Below are positions 19,560 through 31,034 of a stretch of 64,000 nucleotides of DNA, piece by piece. The stretch is from Lathyrus oleraceus (lineage: Eukaryota; Streptophyta; Magnoliopsida; Fabales; Fabaceae), in assembly GCF_024323335.1 (NCBI RefSeq), contig NC_066585.1:78691609-78755608 (forward strand), read 5' to 3'. A model generated the notes under the pieces. It had not been told where the DNA came from, did not search any database, and saw only the letters and a list, made by a program, of their open reading frames with translations. The translations under genes were made by a program, and so were the position numbers. Numbering within the stretch: the stretch's first letter is position 1; every line of letters starts with the position of its first letter.

Positions 19560-20396
19560 AACAGTTCTCTTAAGTGAGTCAAGCCTAATTTTGTTTGCTG
19601 TATGCTTTTTTTCGCTTTATTTGTGTTGCTTTTCCTTATCTTGTGCTTTCTCTATTTTATTTGTGTTATTGTATCCTATTATCTATATGGTTATATTATG
19701 ACGTGGTATTGTATTGATACTCTGATTGCAAAACACATTATAGGAAAGACTCTATACCCAAGTCTATAGTGTAATCATAAGATATGACGAGTTTGAGTAG
19801 TGTGGGTCCCCGAGGTGGATGCCTCGTAAGGGTCGACACGAGAACCTTACTTAGAGTATATCATATTGAAAGTGTTGTCGTCCGACCAATATTTTCTGTA
19901 AGCTTCAATGTTTTCATAGGGGCCCATGACTCTAAGAACCTTTGTAGAACATTTAACCCATTTGGCCTTCTAGGAATGATAATTGCGTAGTGCGGATCCC
20001 GAGGTGGATGCCTCGTAAGGGTCGGCACGAGAACCTCACCTAGAATAGATTTCCTCGAAGGAATTGACGTCCAAAAATAAGTATTTACCATAAGTGGCAA
20101 ACATTCTTATGGATCCATGACTCTAAGAAATGTATCTAGAAACTTTTTCAAAGCCCTAGATCATACCCAATAAGAACCTTTTTTGTAAAAAGCAATCAGA
20201 TTCGTCCGCACCTCAGACCTATGAACCCATGTACCTCCAAAAAAATACATGGCATCACATTGCATTCATTCACATACCACTGCATTTGCATTCATCAGCA
20301 TGCATTGCATATCATTCAAAAAAAGAAAAAACTCATTTTGTCTTTGTCTACCCCCACAACAAGTTGATCCCTGGGGACTTGTTTAGAACGAAAACC
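19560..20396 (+). other. Leader of element B with a 190-bp duplication
   Basis: Two copies, from about 19800 and 19990, share GAGGTGGATGCCTCGTAAGG, then CACGAGAACCT, and about 115 bases later CCATGACTCTAAGAA. No coding frame is recognised. It occupies the place of the Ogre 5' leader; ORF1 is absent. Confidence 0.65.
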
Positions 20397-20717
20397 ATGT
20401 CTCAAGAAACAATAGACGGACTAATGAGAGGTCAAGAAGTGTTGAAGGAGGAGCTCAGTCAATTGAAGAGTCAAATGGGATGGGTCTTGGAAACCCTGCA
20501 AGCTTTCTTGAGAAGAGAAAGACACCTCGTACCCATTGTTGCAGTAGATGATGCTACTTATCTACATTTATCCGGTGGTACCACAAGTCAAGGGAAATCC
20601 CAAGTGGAGATCCCTCATTTTTTGGCGTATGGTCCTTCCCCTAGACATCATCTTCAGCCTTTTCTTGCTGAATCGGCGTATCAACATCCTCTATCTGTTC
20701 CTCCTCAAGATCATTGA
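20397..20717 (+). pseudogene. Element B gag, N-terminal fragment
   Basis: From the ATG at 20397 (MSQETIDGLMRGQEVLKEEL) the protein has a coiled-coil start like the gag of A and C, followed by a stretch resembling the linker seen upstream of the gag core in element E (IPHFLAYGPSPRHHLQPF compared with the E region near 58900). It stops at 20715-20717, then shifts frame. The capsid core is missing. Confidence 0.65.
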
Positions 20718-20867
20718 AGTTAGAATCAAAGGCAAGGTCAAAATCAAAACATGAGGAACAAATCTCACTACGACTCGATTCATGTGTCGTATAGTACGCT
20801 CTACCTATAACTGATTCAGATTTCATTGGTAGCTCTTCGGGATCTCACGCCTACGCCAATACCATAC

Positions 20868-21001
20868 CCGCCATGGTACAATTCAAATGCAATATGCGAA
20901 TTCCATAAAGGGGTTGTGGGACATGACCTGGATACTTGCTCAATGCTGAAAGCCTTAGTACGAGATTTGATCAACAATAAGAGCCCGGTCTTCAAATAAT
21001 A
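20868..21001 (+). pseudogene. Element B gag knuckle fragment (CHHC)
   Basis: Reads PPWYNSNAICEFHKGVVGHD and on, with C-EF-H-KGVVG-H-DLDT-C from 20895, then LKALVRDLINN and a stop at about 20999. This is the same C-X2-H-X5-H-X4-C motif as in elements A and C. Confidence 0.65.
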
Positions 21002-21429
21002 CCATCCGAAGATCGAGCGCAATTACCATACTGGGACAATATGGCACTTTATCAACGAGCGCAAGAGTTTTAAGCTCAAGTTGCAAAGGTTGATTGACAT
21101 AAGGTCACCAACACTCAAGAAAGAGAGCTCAAGTACATATGTCTTGACTTCAGATCCATGTAATGATAAAGGAAAAGGACCTCTAAAACCTCTTAAGGTC
21201 TTGTACCACATGGAAAAGGTCGAGGATATGGCTAACGAGATATCGTTGTTTTCTTGCTATAACATTGAGATACCGCTTTGGAATTCCAATGTCACAACCC
21301 ACACTAGTGGAGGCAAAATAGAGGTGAGAGATGGATAAGAAAATGTTGCATATGGCGATGATGATAAAGGAAAAGAATTTGAAGATTGTCGTGTCAATTT
21401 CAACAAGTTGGTTAAAAATAAGCAACTAG
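21002..21429 (+). other. Unassigned part of element B
   Basis: Open frames at 21081-21338 (+) and 21183-21425 (-) show no family motif I recognise. Probably decayed gag/protease-region sequence or filler between two gag blocks. Confidence 0.35.
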
Positions 21430-23090
21430 CAATGCCTAGAGTGGCATGCTAGCAACCACTACCTCCAGGTCCTCAGTATTAGAAGTCATGGACAAGACCA
21501 CAAAATCAATCGGCTAAGATTTTTCGTAAAAATCAACATTAGAATCAGTGAGCTAGGAATCCGACCAAGCAACATCAGCGTCGTAATCAACGTAGACCTC
21601 CAAACCGTTAGGAAGGAGAGACTCGCCAAATTGATCCAATCTCAATGATGTGTAAGAACCATATTTGGTTCTGCATCTGGTCTTTAGTTTTGATGATAAC
21701 AATGCATTATTTCTTATAGAACATCTCCGTACCCTAATGGTTTTGTCCAGTGTCTAGATTTTTCTATCAGGTTCTGATTCTGAAGATCTGGCGTGTGACG
21801 TCATCAGATTCTGGACTCAACACACTCTGACTCTGAAGAGATACCAAAATGCTTTACAATATTAGAAAGTTCTGAAAAGATTTTAGACAATGATTCTGAT
21901 GAACGTTCTTTCTAAAATCTTTTGACTGTGGCTCTGATAGAAAAGCCTCTGAAGGTTTGTCAAGCCTTTAAGATTATACGCTCCCAAGCTCTGAAGACTC
22001 TGAAGACTAGGTTCTAAGGAACCGTGTCAAGACTCTAAAGACCAAGGCTCTGAAGATTCTCTCAACCATACCATTGATCCTTCTAAACATGCTTCAACAT
22101 CATTTAATCAAAAGCCTCTAAATATTAGAAGATAAGATCAAAAGGTTTTTGCATAAGGAAAATAGTACAAAGTACAATATTAAATCTTTCCTTCCACTAT
22201 GCTAATTTTATGGGCGAAGGCTGTATTATTCTACCATTTTTCCTCCTATTACATATGTCGTTATGCCAGGCTACAACTGCATTTTGGTATTCCAATTCTA
22301 CCCTCCAACAGATCTTTTCACTGCCTATATAAAGGAGACTTGGAAGATTGGAAAGACTGCTATTACACGCTATTACACAAGGATTTTGCAAACCCTAATA
22401 TGATTTTTGTGTAAAGAAAAGAAACACACATAGAGTTTTTGTTGGTTATTGTGTGAGTATTTCATTGTATTGGACTTGTGTTATTCTGCTTTCTTAGAAG
22501 CAATCTTGTAAACACGTCTCTTGTAAATCTCATTGTTTGAGTATATTCCTTAAGTGACTAGGATTTAAGTTAAATAGACTCAAGAAGATAAAGGCGGGTA
22601 GTCTTTGTGTGTCTATAATCAGTTTCAGTTATAATGGATTAAGTCCTTGTTGATAAGGAAAAATCACCTTGACGGGTTGACTGGAGGTAATTTAGTTAAC
22701 ATCGAACCAATATAAAAATATTTGTGTTATTTTCCTTGTTCGTGTTTACTATTTAATTGTGTTGGGCTGAAAAAATAATAATCTTGGAAACCCAATTCAC
22801 CCCCCTTCTTGTGTTTCTCGTAACCTTCATGATGTATAATCAATTATGGTCTCATTTGGTCCAAAGCTCGTCGATAGCTCCTACAGAGACTAGACCCATG
22901 AAATTTCCATTCCCTCCTTGGCACAATCCGGATGTCCAATGTGAGTTTCATGATGGAGTACCAAGAACAAGTGCAAGGTCGGATCAACAAAGGGCAGTTA
23001 ACTTTCGGAGATGTCCATAATATGGTGAACAACCCATTACCCCAATGAGTGCATAGACTTCTAGAAGCTCCCCTAAAAGCCAGTGAATCA
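21430..23090 (+). pseudogene. Second gag block of element B, split by a solo LTR
   Basis: Left part to 21650 has proline- and glutamine-rich sequence ending RQIDPISM. The right part from 22830 continues QLWSHLVQSSSIAPTETRPM and PDVQCEFHDGVP, which aligns with the gag of element E (57783-58094, minus). The knuckle loses its second half to mutation. Frames shift and stops are present. Having a second knuckle besides the one at 20895 means two gag copies are joined here. Confidence 0.6.
21651..22829 (+). repeat. Solo LTR, probably Ty1/copia SIRE/Maximus type
   Basis: 1179 bp starting TGTAAGAACC and ending TAACCTTCA, flanked by the duplication TGATG (21646-21650 and 22830-22834). It interrupts the gag of element B between the codons for ISM and YNQLW. 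Internal features: many TCTGAAG-type words at 21780-22060, a 13-bp inverted repeat AAAAGATTTTAGA/TCTAAAATCTTTT at about 21873-21925, and an end with CCCAATTCACCCCCC typical of legume SIRE-like LTRs. The orientation and family name are inferred from these phrases. Confidence 0.78.
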
Positions 23091-25012
23091 TACAAGGAAG
23101 CTCATCCTCAACATTGGAAATCATTTGGCATTTGTTATCATTGCATTTGTAATTTCTTTAACTCTTAAGTGCTATTTATTTTTAAACATTGCTTTTTTAA
23201 TGGTAATAATAATGAAGTGATCATGCATTTTCTGAATCCATATGTATTCACTCTTGCTATTTTCCCTTTATTTATGCAAAAAAAAAACAATATCAACTCT
23301 TCTTCCATTCGCTTATATTTATCAAACTTTTGTTTAAGCAAATATATGAGGGATGCTAATGAAAATGAAATACCCGAAATTGCTACGGTATATTTTCGAA
23401 TAGAACTTTGTTGATGATGTAAGGTATTGCCTCAATGCCCAAAGACTTATGAGATAAGGAGTTAATCCCTAGTCAACCACTTTGAGCTTAGAAATTGGTG
23501 TTTCTTTCGAAATTAAAAACCTTTAATCTTAACCAGGAGCAGGGTAGTTTGTTCAGTTAATCTGAATTTACATTCAAGTTGCAAGAGAAAACATTCCACT
23601 AGAGGATCAACCACATGTTATCCTTTGAACACATCCTGAAGTGCTATAGAAGTCGTGAAAAGCAAAAATGTATAGTGGTTGTTCCTCAATAACTAACCAT
23701 TGACAAGGCACAACCTTTCAACGAATTCAAAAATAAATCCCGCTAAGTCGAACACCACAAAAAATGATGATGTCCCGATGGACTGAAAGCTGCAAAGTAG
23801 TGCTCCAAGCAGAATTATGGATGAGAAAAATTAGGTCATCACAATCCTTAATAAAATAAAAAATAAAGTGACTTCCATTTCAAGAAAATTTCATCTTGAA
23901 TCCTCATATTTACCATCACACCTTCAAACCCTCTTGGAATTTAAGTGTGTGTTTCGAATTAACTGAACGTATGAACAGAGATCATCAAGAAGAATGGGTG
24001 GATTAAAATTAAATTTTAAGCCTTATATCCTTTTGTTCAATAGTGGTGAGCCAGACCATGTTACAACCCTTAAAGGACCTTATTGAGGCATGGTTTATTC
24101 TAAAAACATACTACAACAAGGTTGATTAACCTGACTCCAAACTATCTTTGCTAATCATTTGTATTGATCACATCACATTGCATATTGTGAATGGCTAGAT
24201 CAATATTATGTTATGACCGTTGACATGTTCACTATATTTCACCAAATTGATATCAATAATCTTTGATTTTAAAATTTTACATAAACACTGCATTAAAATT
24301 AACATTTTTGAATGAACTATTTTAACTGCAAATCAACACTTTGCATCAGGGGAATCCCAAAATACGCAGTCAATCAAGGAACTTGATCATGTGAAAGAAG
24401 TCTGTCAGGGGAAAATCAATTTTGAGAATCAGTCAATTCGAGCCAATCACCCTAAGAGCCGAATAGGCAAAAAGAAAATCTCTTCAAAGCTTATATTGGG
24501 GAGAGCCACCACAAAGATCACAATTAGACTAACTCCCTAACATACAGTCAATCAGAAGTCTACCGTTCCAAGAATTAGTTAATCAGGGGTAGACCACTTC
24601 AAGATTCAAACATTGGCGCAAGCCACCTCAAGGTTATGACAAACTTCTTCCAAACTCCTTTCAAGGTGAACCTATTCAAAGAACCGACATAAGTGAAAAA
24701 GACGAACCAAGGAGGGGAAAGTCCTCTCCATACTTCAAGCTTCTCGAGCAAACTCAACCATATGTCAACAACTTTTGAGTTTGAGACGAATGTCAGGGAA
24801 TCATGCTAGTACCCCATCCAATAACCTTTTGCCTTTTGAGAAAGAAGCTTTGTTGCAAAAGGACCTTCCATCCAATATCCACACAGGGGCATATTTGGAA
24901 GCCTTCGAGTCATTGAATAAATCATTCTCATGCATCAATCATGTCACTTCACTCTAGCAACAAGCCATGCATATCATCCCATTTATCTAGCGTATGCCCA
25001 TAGCATAAAAGA
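23091..25012 (+). other. 3' region of element B, non-coding
   Basis: No gene. At 23730-23860 it has the CCCGCTAAGTCGAAC and GATGTCCCGATGGAC phrases that follow pol in elements A and C, although no pol precedes them. The segment 24350-24800 is homologous, in reverse complement, to 54640-55120 in element E (GTCAATCAG, GGGGTAGACCAC and GCCACCTCAA phrases). Confidence 0.6.
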
Positions 25013-25720
25013 TCAACATAAAAAACTAGTTCTCGTATGGAAGACTATTTGAAAACCAGTTCCTGTCTGGTAGCCTTTTTTGTAAAATCAGTTCTCATCT
25101 GGTGGCCGATTGTAAAATCATTTCTTGTCTGGCAGCCAATTTTAAAGTCAGTTCCCGTCTGAAACTAAATCAGAAAAAACCAGTTCTCGTATGGTAGATT
25201 ATCTGAAAGTCATTTTTTCTATGACAAACAAAAAACAAAACAAAAACACTAGTTCTCATATGGCAATTTATTTTCAAAGTCCAACACTCTCTGGTAGATC
25301 ATTTTCAAAGTCCAGCGTGTCTGGCAATTCACTTCAAAGTCCAGCACTACCTGGCAATTCATTTTTAAAGTCCAACACCGTCTGGAAGTTTATACTTAAA
25401 GTCCAATGTTGTCTGGAAGTTAATCCTTTAATGTCCACCACCGTCTGGCTGTCCATTTTCAAGTCCAGCACCATCTTGCAATTCATTTTCAAATCCAACA
25501 TCGTATGGCAATTTATTTTCAAATTCCAAAGTTGTCTGGAATTTTAACTTTAAAGTCCAGCGTTGTCTAACAGTTTATCTTTTAAAGTCCAGCGTCGTCT
25601 GAAAATTCATTTTCAAAGTCCAACGACATATGGCATTTTATCTTTAAAGTCTATCGACATCTGGTACTTTATCTTTGAAGTCCAACGCTCTCTGGAAGTT
25701 TATCTTATAAAAGCCAAATA
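25013..25720 (+). repeat. About 33-bp minisatellite in element B
   Basis: Roughly twenty units of 30-36 bp, each with GTCCA[G/A]C...[T/C]CTGG or an earlier variant CCAGTTCTCGT. Most units keep an inverted repeat CCA/TGG about nine bases apart; some have CCAG/CTGG, TCAG/CTGA or GTCAT/ATGAC. The open frames across it are by-products of the repeat. Confidence 0.82.
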
Positions 25721-26540
25721 ATTTGCAAAAGTATGCAAGGGTAGCCTAAGAAAACATCAATAATTATTCAGCACCATTCACCGAGAACTGACGGGGTAAA
25801 CATCCGACTACCCACATCAAAAGATTTCTTAAAACTTATCAAATAAAACTTTCAATTAGGCATCAATGAGAGATTTTCCTGAGAAATAGCATATATAACT
25901 TTCAATGAGAAACAATCAAAATATCCTCCAAGCGCTAATGAAGTGAGCTTTGCACTAACTGTCATTTGAAAGTTTTCTCCAAGAATTAACAGAGCATACT
26001 TTCAATCTTACCATATCGAAAGATCCTTGGATACTTACGCAGAAACTTCTGACCGAAATAAAATGAATAATAAATGAGAAATCTTTTCAGAGTAAAAACT
26101 TTGAAATAGTCGACGTAAGTAGAAAACGAGAGATCTTCTGAGAATTAATAGAGAAATTACTCCAAAAAATGAATAAAAACTGAGAATCTCTGAGACTTAA
26201 TAGAGCAAAGTCTCAAATGATCAAGCAATAACTGAGAGATGCTTTGATAATTGATAAAGAACAACACTACATAGAAGACAATTGAGACTTTCTGAGAATT
26301 AACAACTAAGACACTTCAACATAATATCATTGAGACTCTCTTAATGAAGCAGCATCTCGAATGATAGAACAAAAACTGGGAGAGGCACTGAGAAATGACA
26401 TGGAACAACACTTCACAGAAGATAGTTAAGGCTTTCTAAGAATCGACAGATAAGAAATTCAATAAGATACAATTGAGACTCTTTGAGAAATGATGGATTA
26501 ACATCTCAAATATGCATCAATTGGGGAAATAATCCCAAAA
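25721..26540 (+). repeat. Degenerate repeat of about 140 bp in element B
   Basis: AACAACACTACATAGAAGA (about 26260) and AACAACACTTCACAGAAGA (about 26404) mark two copies 144 bp apart. Related but more diverged words (TGAGAGAT, TCTGAGAATTAA) run from 25860. A 60-bp stretch at 25727-25790 also occurs at 55743-55800. Confidence 0.6.
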
Positions 26541-27170
26541 TGACTCAATCAGGAAAAGTTTTAATAGGCAAAACTCTGCAGAGGAAAAGCTCCAAGGAGA
26601 CTTTTTAGGGTAACCTCTACTCGGGGAGTAAGTTCAGCAAACTCACTGGGGAAAAACATCATCAACAAAGTTGAACAAAGACTCGTTGGGGAATATCCCA
26701 TGAGAACGTGTGGGGTAGGAACTCACTCATAAAAATACCAAGGACTTACTTGAGGAATGACATGGACTATCATGATTGGTCCAGGATTCTGACTTATGCC
26801 TATTTGATTTTTTGACGTAATACTCCACCTCGGTGAAAATGTTATGCATGGAATGATGCATGAATTGTCATGATTGATGCATGTAGGAATGCATGCGGAT
26901 GGTTGGTCTTTTGTGTAGCGTAATGCTTCACCTTGACGGGAATGTTATGCATTGCATGGAATGTCATGATTGATGCATGTAGTAATGTAGATGGGTGATT
27001 GAACTTTGTTTTTGGGGCTTGGTTTTCTTTCCTAAAAAAGGTCAAGCAAAGGTGAGTTTTTTGTGTACCAATGTCAATTGGTTATTTGGTTTGCCAATGA
27101 AATTTGGACTTTTGAGTACTAATGATGATTGGTTTTAGTGTGTGGTGGTGTTAATGAGAGATGGTCTTTG
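26541..27170 (+). other. End part of element B 3' region
   Basis: Non-coding, with ACTGGGGAA and CTCGGGGAG phrases like those in the C 3' UTR. A duplication of about 105 bp (GTTATGCAT...TGTCATGATTGATGCATGTAG) lies at 26838-26985. Element C inserted at 27175. Confidence 0.55.
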
Positions 27171-27175
27171 GTGGG
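27171..27175 (-). other. Target-site duplication of element C, left copy (GTGGG)
   Basis: GTGGG precedes TGTCGCAC and recurs at 52942-52946 after GCTACA. Confidence 0.9.
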
Positions 27176-27485
27176 TGTCGCACTACGCGAAAAACCGGCG
27201 GGAAACAAAACAACAGAGCCCCCACCGTGCGTTATTTATCCCAAAAGAGGGAAAGGAAACGCTCGAAGTAAACCTGGAAAGAACATGGTCTCGCGACCAA
27301 AGAGAATGGGATCGGGAATCGGTTATGCGAAGGGAAGGTATTAGCACCCCTACGCATCCGTCGTACTCGACGGGATCCACGCACAAAAGGAAGGATAAAG
27401 GTTGCTAAACACTGCTCAAACATCAAACATTGGCTGAAAGAGACTCAGGAAAACAAAAGAAACTAACTCGGCAGGATATCGCATC

Positions 27486-27985
27486 CTGGGCCTACGTAGT
27501 CTGTCAGGCACAGACATCAGAGTCGACGTAGTTCGGAACAGGGGGAAATGTGCTCGCTAGGATGTCGCATCCTATGCATACGTATCTTCTCGGACTGGAG
27601 AAGAATCAGAGCACTCGTAGCTCGGCTAACGCACGCCAAACAAAACCGCACAGGAAACCGACTGCCAATCGCTGGACTTACGTCAGACTCCACACGAACA
27701 GGCAAACATGGAGGTCGAATGCCAATCGCTGGACTTACATCATACTCCGAACCAACAAACACACACAAAGGAAACCGACTGCCAATCGCTGGACTTATGT
27801 CAGACTCCAAACAAAACAAACCAGACACAGGAAACCAACTGCCAATCGCTGGGCTTATGTCAGTCTCCAAACACACATAAAGGGGTTACACAAGAAAAAG
27901 GGCGCCCGGAGAGATCTGCTCATCTCCTGCCTACGTACCTCATCTGGTATGAGGATCAGGGCGACGTAGTTCCCCTACGCAGGGA
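27486..27985. repeat. Hairpin cassettes in element C LTR, with 60-bp tandem repeat between
   Basis: Three units share a [C/A]TACGTA word before and ATCAG[A/G]G, then usually CGACGTAG[T]TC, after a six-base stem: GTCTGT-CAGGC-ACAGAC (27499-27515), CTTCTC-GGACTG-GAGAAG (27586-27603), CCTCAT-CTGGT-ATGAGG (27938-27954). Stems differ yet remain complementary. Between the second and third lie four copies of a 57-60 bp unit marked by GCCAATCGCTGG at 27664, 27721, 27781 and 27841. The other LTR has the same layout at about 48400-48900. Confidence 0.7.
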
Positions 27986-30173
27986 CAAAGGACTAGCCTA
28001 ACCAGAAACAAAGGGAGACACAAACTACTAGGGAGACTACGACTCGAGCCTAGAAGTTGTCATGCATCATAGCCCTATGTTAAGGTTTCTATCTAACTTG
28101 CACAGGGAGCAAGCTAAACCTAAACAGCACAAGCAAAGCACAAGAGCAAGCATACATACAGATAGCACACACTATATACAAACAAAGTGGGCTCACACAG
28201 GGTTAGGCTTTAGTCAAGGGGTCATGTCAACCTCGACAAACAAGCCACTGTATCAGGGTGATGTTAGCTCTTAACCCTAACATTGAGAGTTAGGGTGAAG
28301 TAGATGAAATGGGAGGTGAGGGGTGTGCCTCACAGCTCTTATCCCTGGCCAGGGAGGGCTTTGAATAAATGAAGGTGTGGGAGTTCAGAAAGTAGGAACT
28401 CTTCTCCACAAGAATTAGACTCAATAGATCTTGGGTTAAGATCCACAAGGCATCAACATGTAATGTGAGCCAAGGGATGACACACTGAATAGCAGGAGAT
28501 GGACTACACATCTCTTTTGTCTGCCAATGCCTCTTCACTTAGGAGGTCTTTGATATGTACAGGGGACAAAGATAAACAAACACAAGCATTGCCTCTTAAG
28601 GAGGACTTCAGACAGCTGTCTGCCCACATAACAGGCCAGGTCTTCCAGACTACATGGAGAAGAGAGATTATACCTCAATGCCCAAGCAATCAAGCAAAGC
28701 AAAAGCAAGTCCACAATGAACTTAAGCAACTAAATGTACCTGAAAACAATCTAACACAATCAGTATACAACTCAACAAAAAGTCAAACAGACAGACTAGT
28801 GGTCAACAGTCAACAGTACACATTTAAATAGACAAGCATCAATGCACCAAAGCAAAGCACAAGCTCAACTCAAAGGAGCTAAAAGCAACCTACAAAACAA
28901 GTCAAGATTAGTCAACATTCAACAATCAACCAACTTTAAGCAATGTGAATCAATCTCCTCAAGGCCATATGCTTCTTATCCTGAAAACAAAGCTCAAACA
29001 TAAGCACCAACCACTAGGACAAGGCCTAGGGTCAAAGAGGGAGAAATAATTCAAAACAGAACATGAAAATTGACAAGAATCAAGCTCAATCAAATAAGAA
29101 CATCATCCAAGTGGTCTCATGTCCATAGCATTCACCAAAATCATTTCATAAAGCACATAAGGCAAAGCATGCAAGTTCAAAGCTCATAGAAGCAAACAGA
29201 ATGAACCAATCCACATCAACTCAAAAATGATTCAATAAATCTCCAGAAAAATCATGGCTAAACAGCACACATTACATAATCATCCCACCAAAATTCAAGG
29301 CATTTGGACAAGTATAAGCCTGGCAATCAAATTCATCAAGTCATGGTAAGCAAAACAAGATTAAATAAGGCACAATTACATGCATCAAGTTCACACAAGC
29401 CTAAAACAGAATTGACAAATGATAAATGTCCCAAACAAAAGCCACAATAAACTCCAAAGTGTCTAGAATCAATGTACAAAATTACAAGTTCATAGGATAA
29501 ACATCCAACATTTCACAAATCATTGAAGTTCATGACTATCAAAAAGTGCACAAATGATCAACCAGCAAAGAAAATCCCAAACAAATCAAAAATGCATCCA
29601 ACAATTCTACAAAAATTCATGAGCAATCCTAACATCCAGAAGAGGCATCATGCAAAAAATCACATCAATTGGCATGGCAAAGAAAATCATCAAATTGAGC
29701 AAGAAATGGTGTGACACACATTGTCACACCTTCATTAACCAGATCATATCTCAACAACCAAAAATGAGAAAAATCCAAAGTCAACACCAAAAGGTCAATT
29801 AGGATGTCTAGTTCAAGCATGCAAAGTTTCACAATCATTGGATTAAAATCCATCATTTCATGAAGGATATGGCATGGAAGGTCAAGAAAATACACACATG
29901 AACAAACCCTAGGCGAGTTTAAAATTCATCCAGGCACAAATCATGAAAAAATAGTCATTAAATTTTAGAGATCATAAGGAACATCATTCAAAAAATCTCA
30001 TCTCATTTAGATTATTATTCATTGACTTATGAATTTTTGAAATGGAGAAAAAAATAAAAACATGTGAACAAGGCATGTGTGAATGGATAGCATAACATGA
30101 AAAAATGCAAAAGGCTCATTTGAAAATGTTCAGAGCGGGGAATCGAACCATGCATCTTTTTGAATGTGGCGCG

Positions 30174-30202
30174 CTTAAGTGAAACTCTGCGTTTCACTTA
30201 AG
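30174..30202. promoter_or_regulatory. 12-bp perfect hairpin in element C 3' LTR
   Basis: CTTAAGTGAAAC, loop TCTGC, GTTTCACTTAAG. The same hairpin is intact in the 5' LTR at 51089-51117. Confidence 0.65.
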
Positions 30203-30601
30203 TCTACGTGGAAATGCAATTGAATCCTGGCCAACCAAATAGCCACGCTGGCTCCATGCAGCCAATACATGAGCGCTAACACCAAAATACATGCAGAAAT
30301 ACGCTAATGAAGATCAAACAACCTTCTGGAATTGAAAACCTAAGAAACTCATGCATGTTCATCATCAATTTCCAGGTCAAGAACATTTTGGCACAGAAAT
30401 TCACAAAAGTTATATCAATGGTTTCATCTTTCAGTGTACAACAACATGCTATGCTTGGATTAACCTAATTCTCATTATATCACAAGATTCGATCAAAAGA
30501 AAGTTCATGCTTCAAACTTAGATTTGACATAACTCATTCATTACTCAACGAAATTCCAAGATCTAAAGCTCAGTGTGACCTATGTTCAAAGATCTACCAC
30601 A

Positions 30602-30606
30602 TGCAT
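30602..30606 (-). other. Target-site duplication of element D, left copy (TGCAT)
   Basis: TGCAT precedes the element edge TGAAGGAG and recurs at 38135-38139 after ACCAACA. The intact site is seen in the other C LTR near 51514. Confidence 0.92.
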
Positions 30607-30934
30607 TGAAGGAGAATTGCGGTCCAAAACGCAGCGGAAATTAAAATTTTCTCCTTTAGAGATCCTTACGAATGGTCATGATCAGTGATAGAATATTTAC
30701 CTCTTGTGACGACTGAAACCTTTGGTGCAGATCTCTTGTGACAATCAAAACCTTTGATGCAGATCCACGGAGCGATCACGAACGTTGAACGATAACAACG
30801 TCTCTACTCAGTCCACACGAACGGGTTCCTTCAATCTCAGTGCTAGCTGGTACGAATGAAGGCTTTGAGTGAGAGAAAGAGAAAGAGAGAAAACGAAAAT
30901 AATGCAACCGCAAAAAAGTTTGCTTCTGCACAAG

Positions 30935-30952
30935 GGTTCTATTTATAGAACC
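30935..30952 (-). promoter_or_regulatory. TATA box inside a palindrome, element D LTR
   Basis: GGTTCTATTTATAGAACC: eight-base complementary arms around TT. On the minus strand it gives CTATAAATAG, a good TATA box for leftward transcription. Present in all three LTR copies of this family in the window. Confidence 0.65.
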
Positions 30953-31034
30953 ACTTGTGTGGGCTTCAAGCTAAAAGCCCACTTAAGTGTATTTTGGCCC
31001 ATATCTTATAATATGCCCAAAATCACTTAAGCTC

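Larger units (their letters stand above)
27176..30606 (-). repeat. 3' LTR of element C, distal part
   Basis: Matches 48094-51524 of the 5' LTR with scattered substitutions and small indels. Broken at 30606 by element D, with TGCAT duplicated. All open frames inside it (27129-28831 region) are LTR sequence; several come from a 60-bp tandem repeat. Confidence 0.92.

Noticed and set aside
28062..28274. 70-codon frame identical at 48977-49189
   Set aside because: Identical because both are LTR copies of element C; no protein family resemblance.
27129..28831. Many overlapping open frames on both strands (for example 27517-27876 and 27550-27969) with repeating peptide units
   Set aside because: They lie inside the LTR of element C, recur at 48101-49797, and their periodic peptides come from a 57-60 bp tandem repeat read in several frames.
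30118..30160. Possible tRNA gene on the minus strand because of GGTTCGATTCCCC
   Set aside because: Only the T-loop phrase fits; no matching five-base T-stem, anticodon arm or acceptor pairing could be found.
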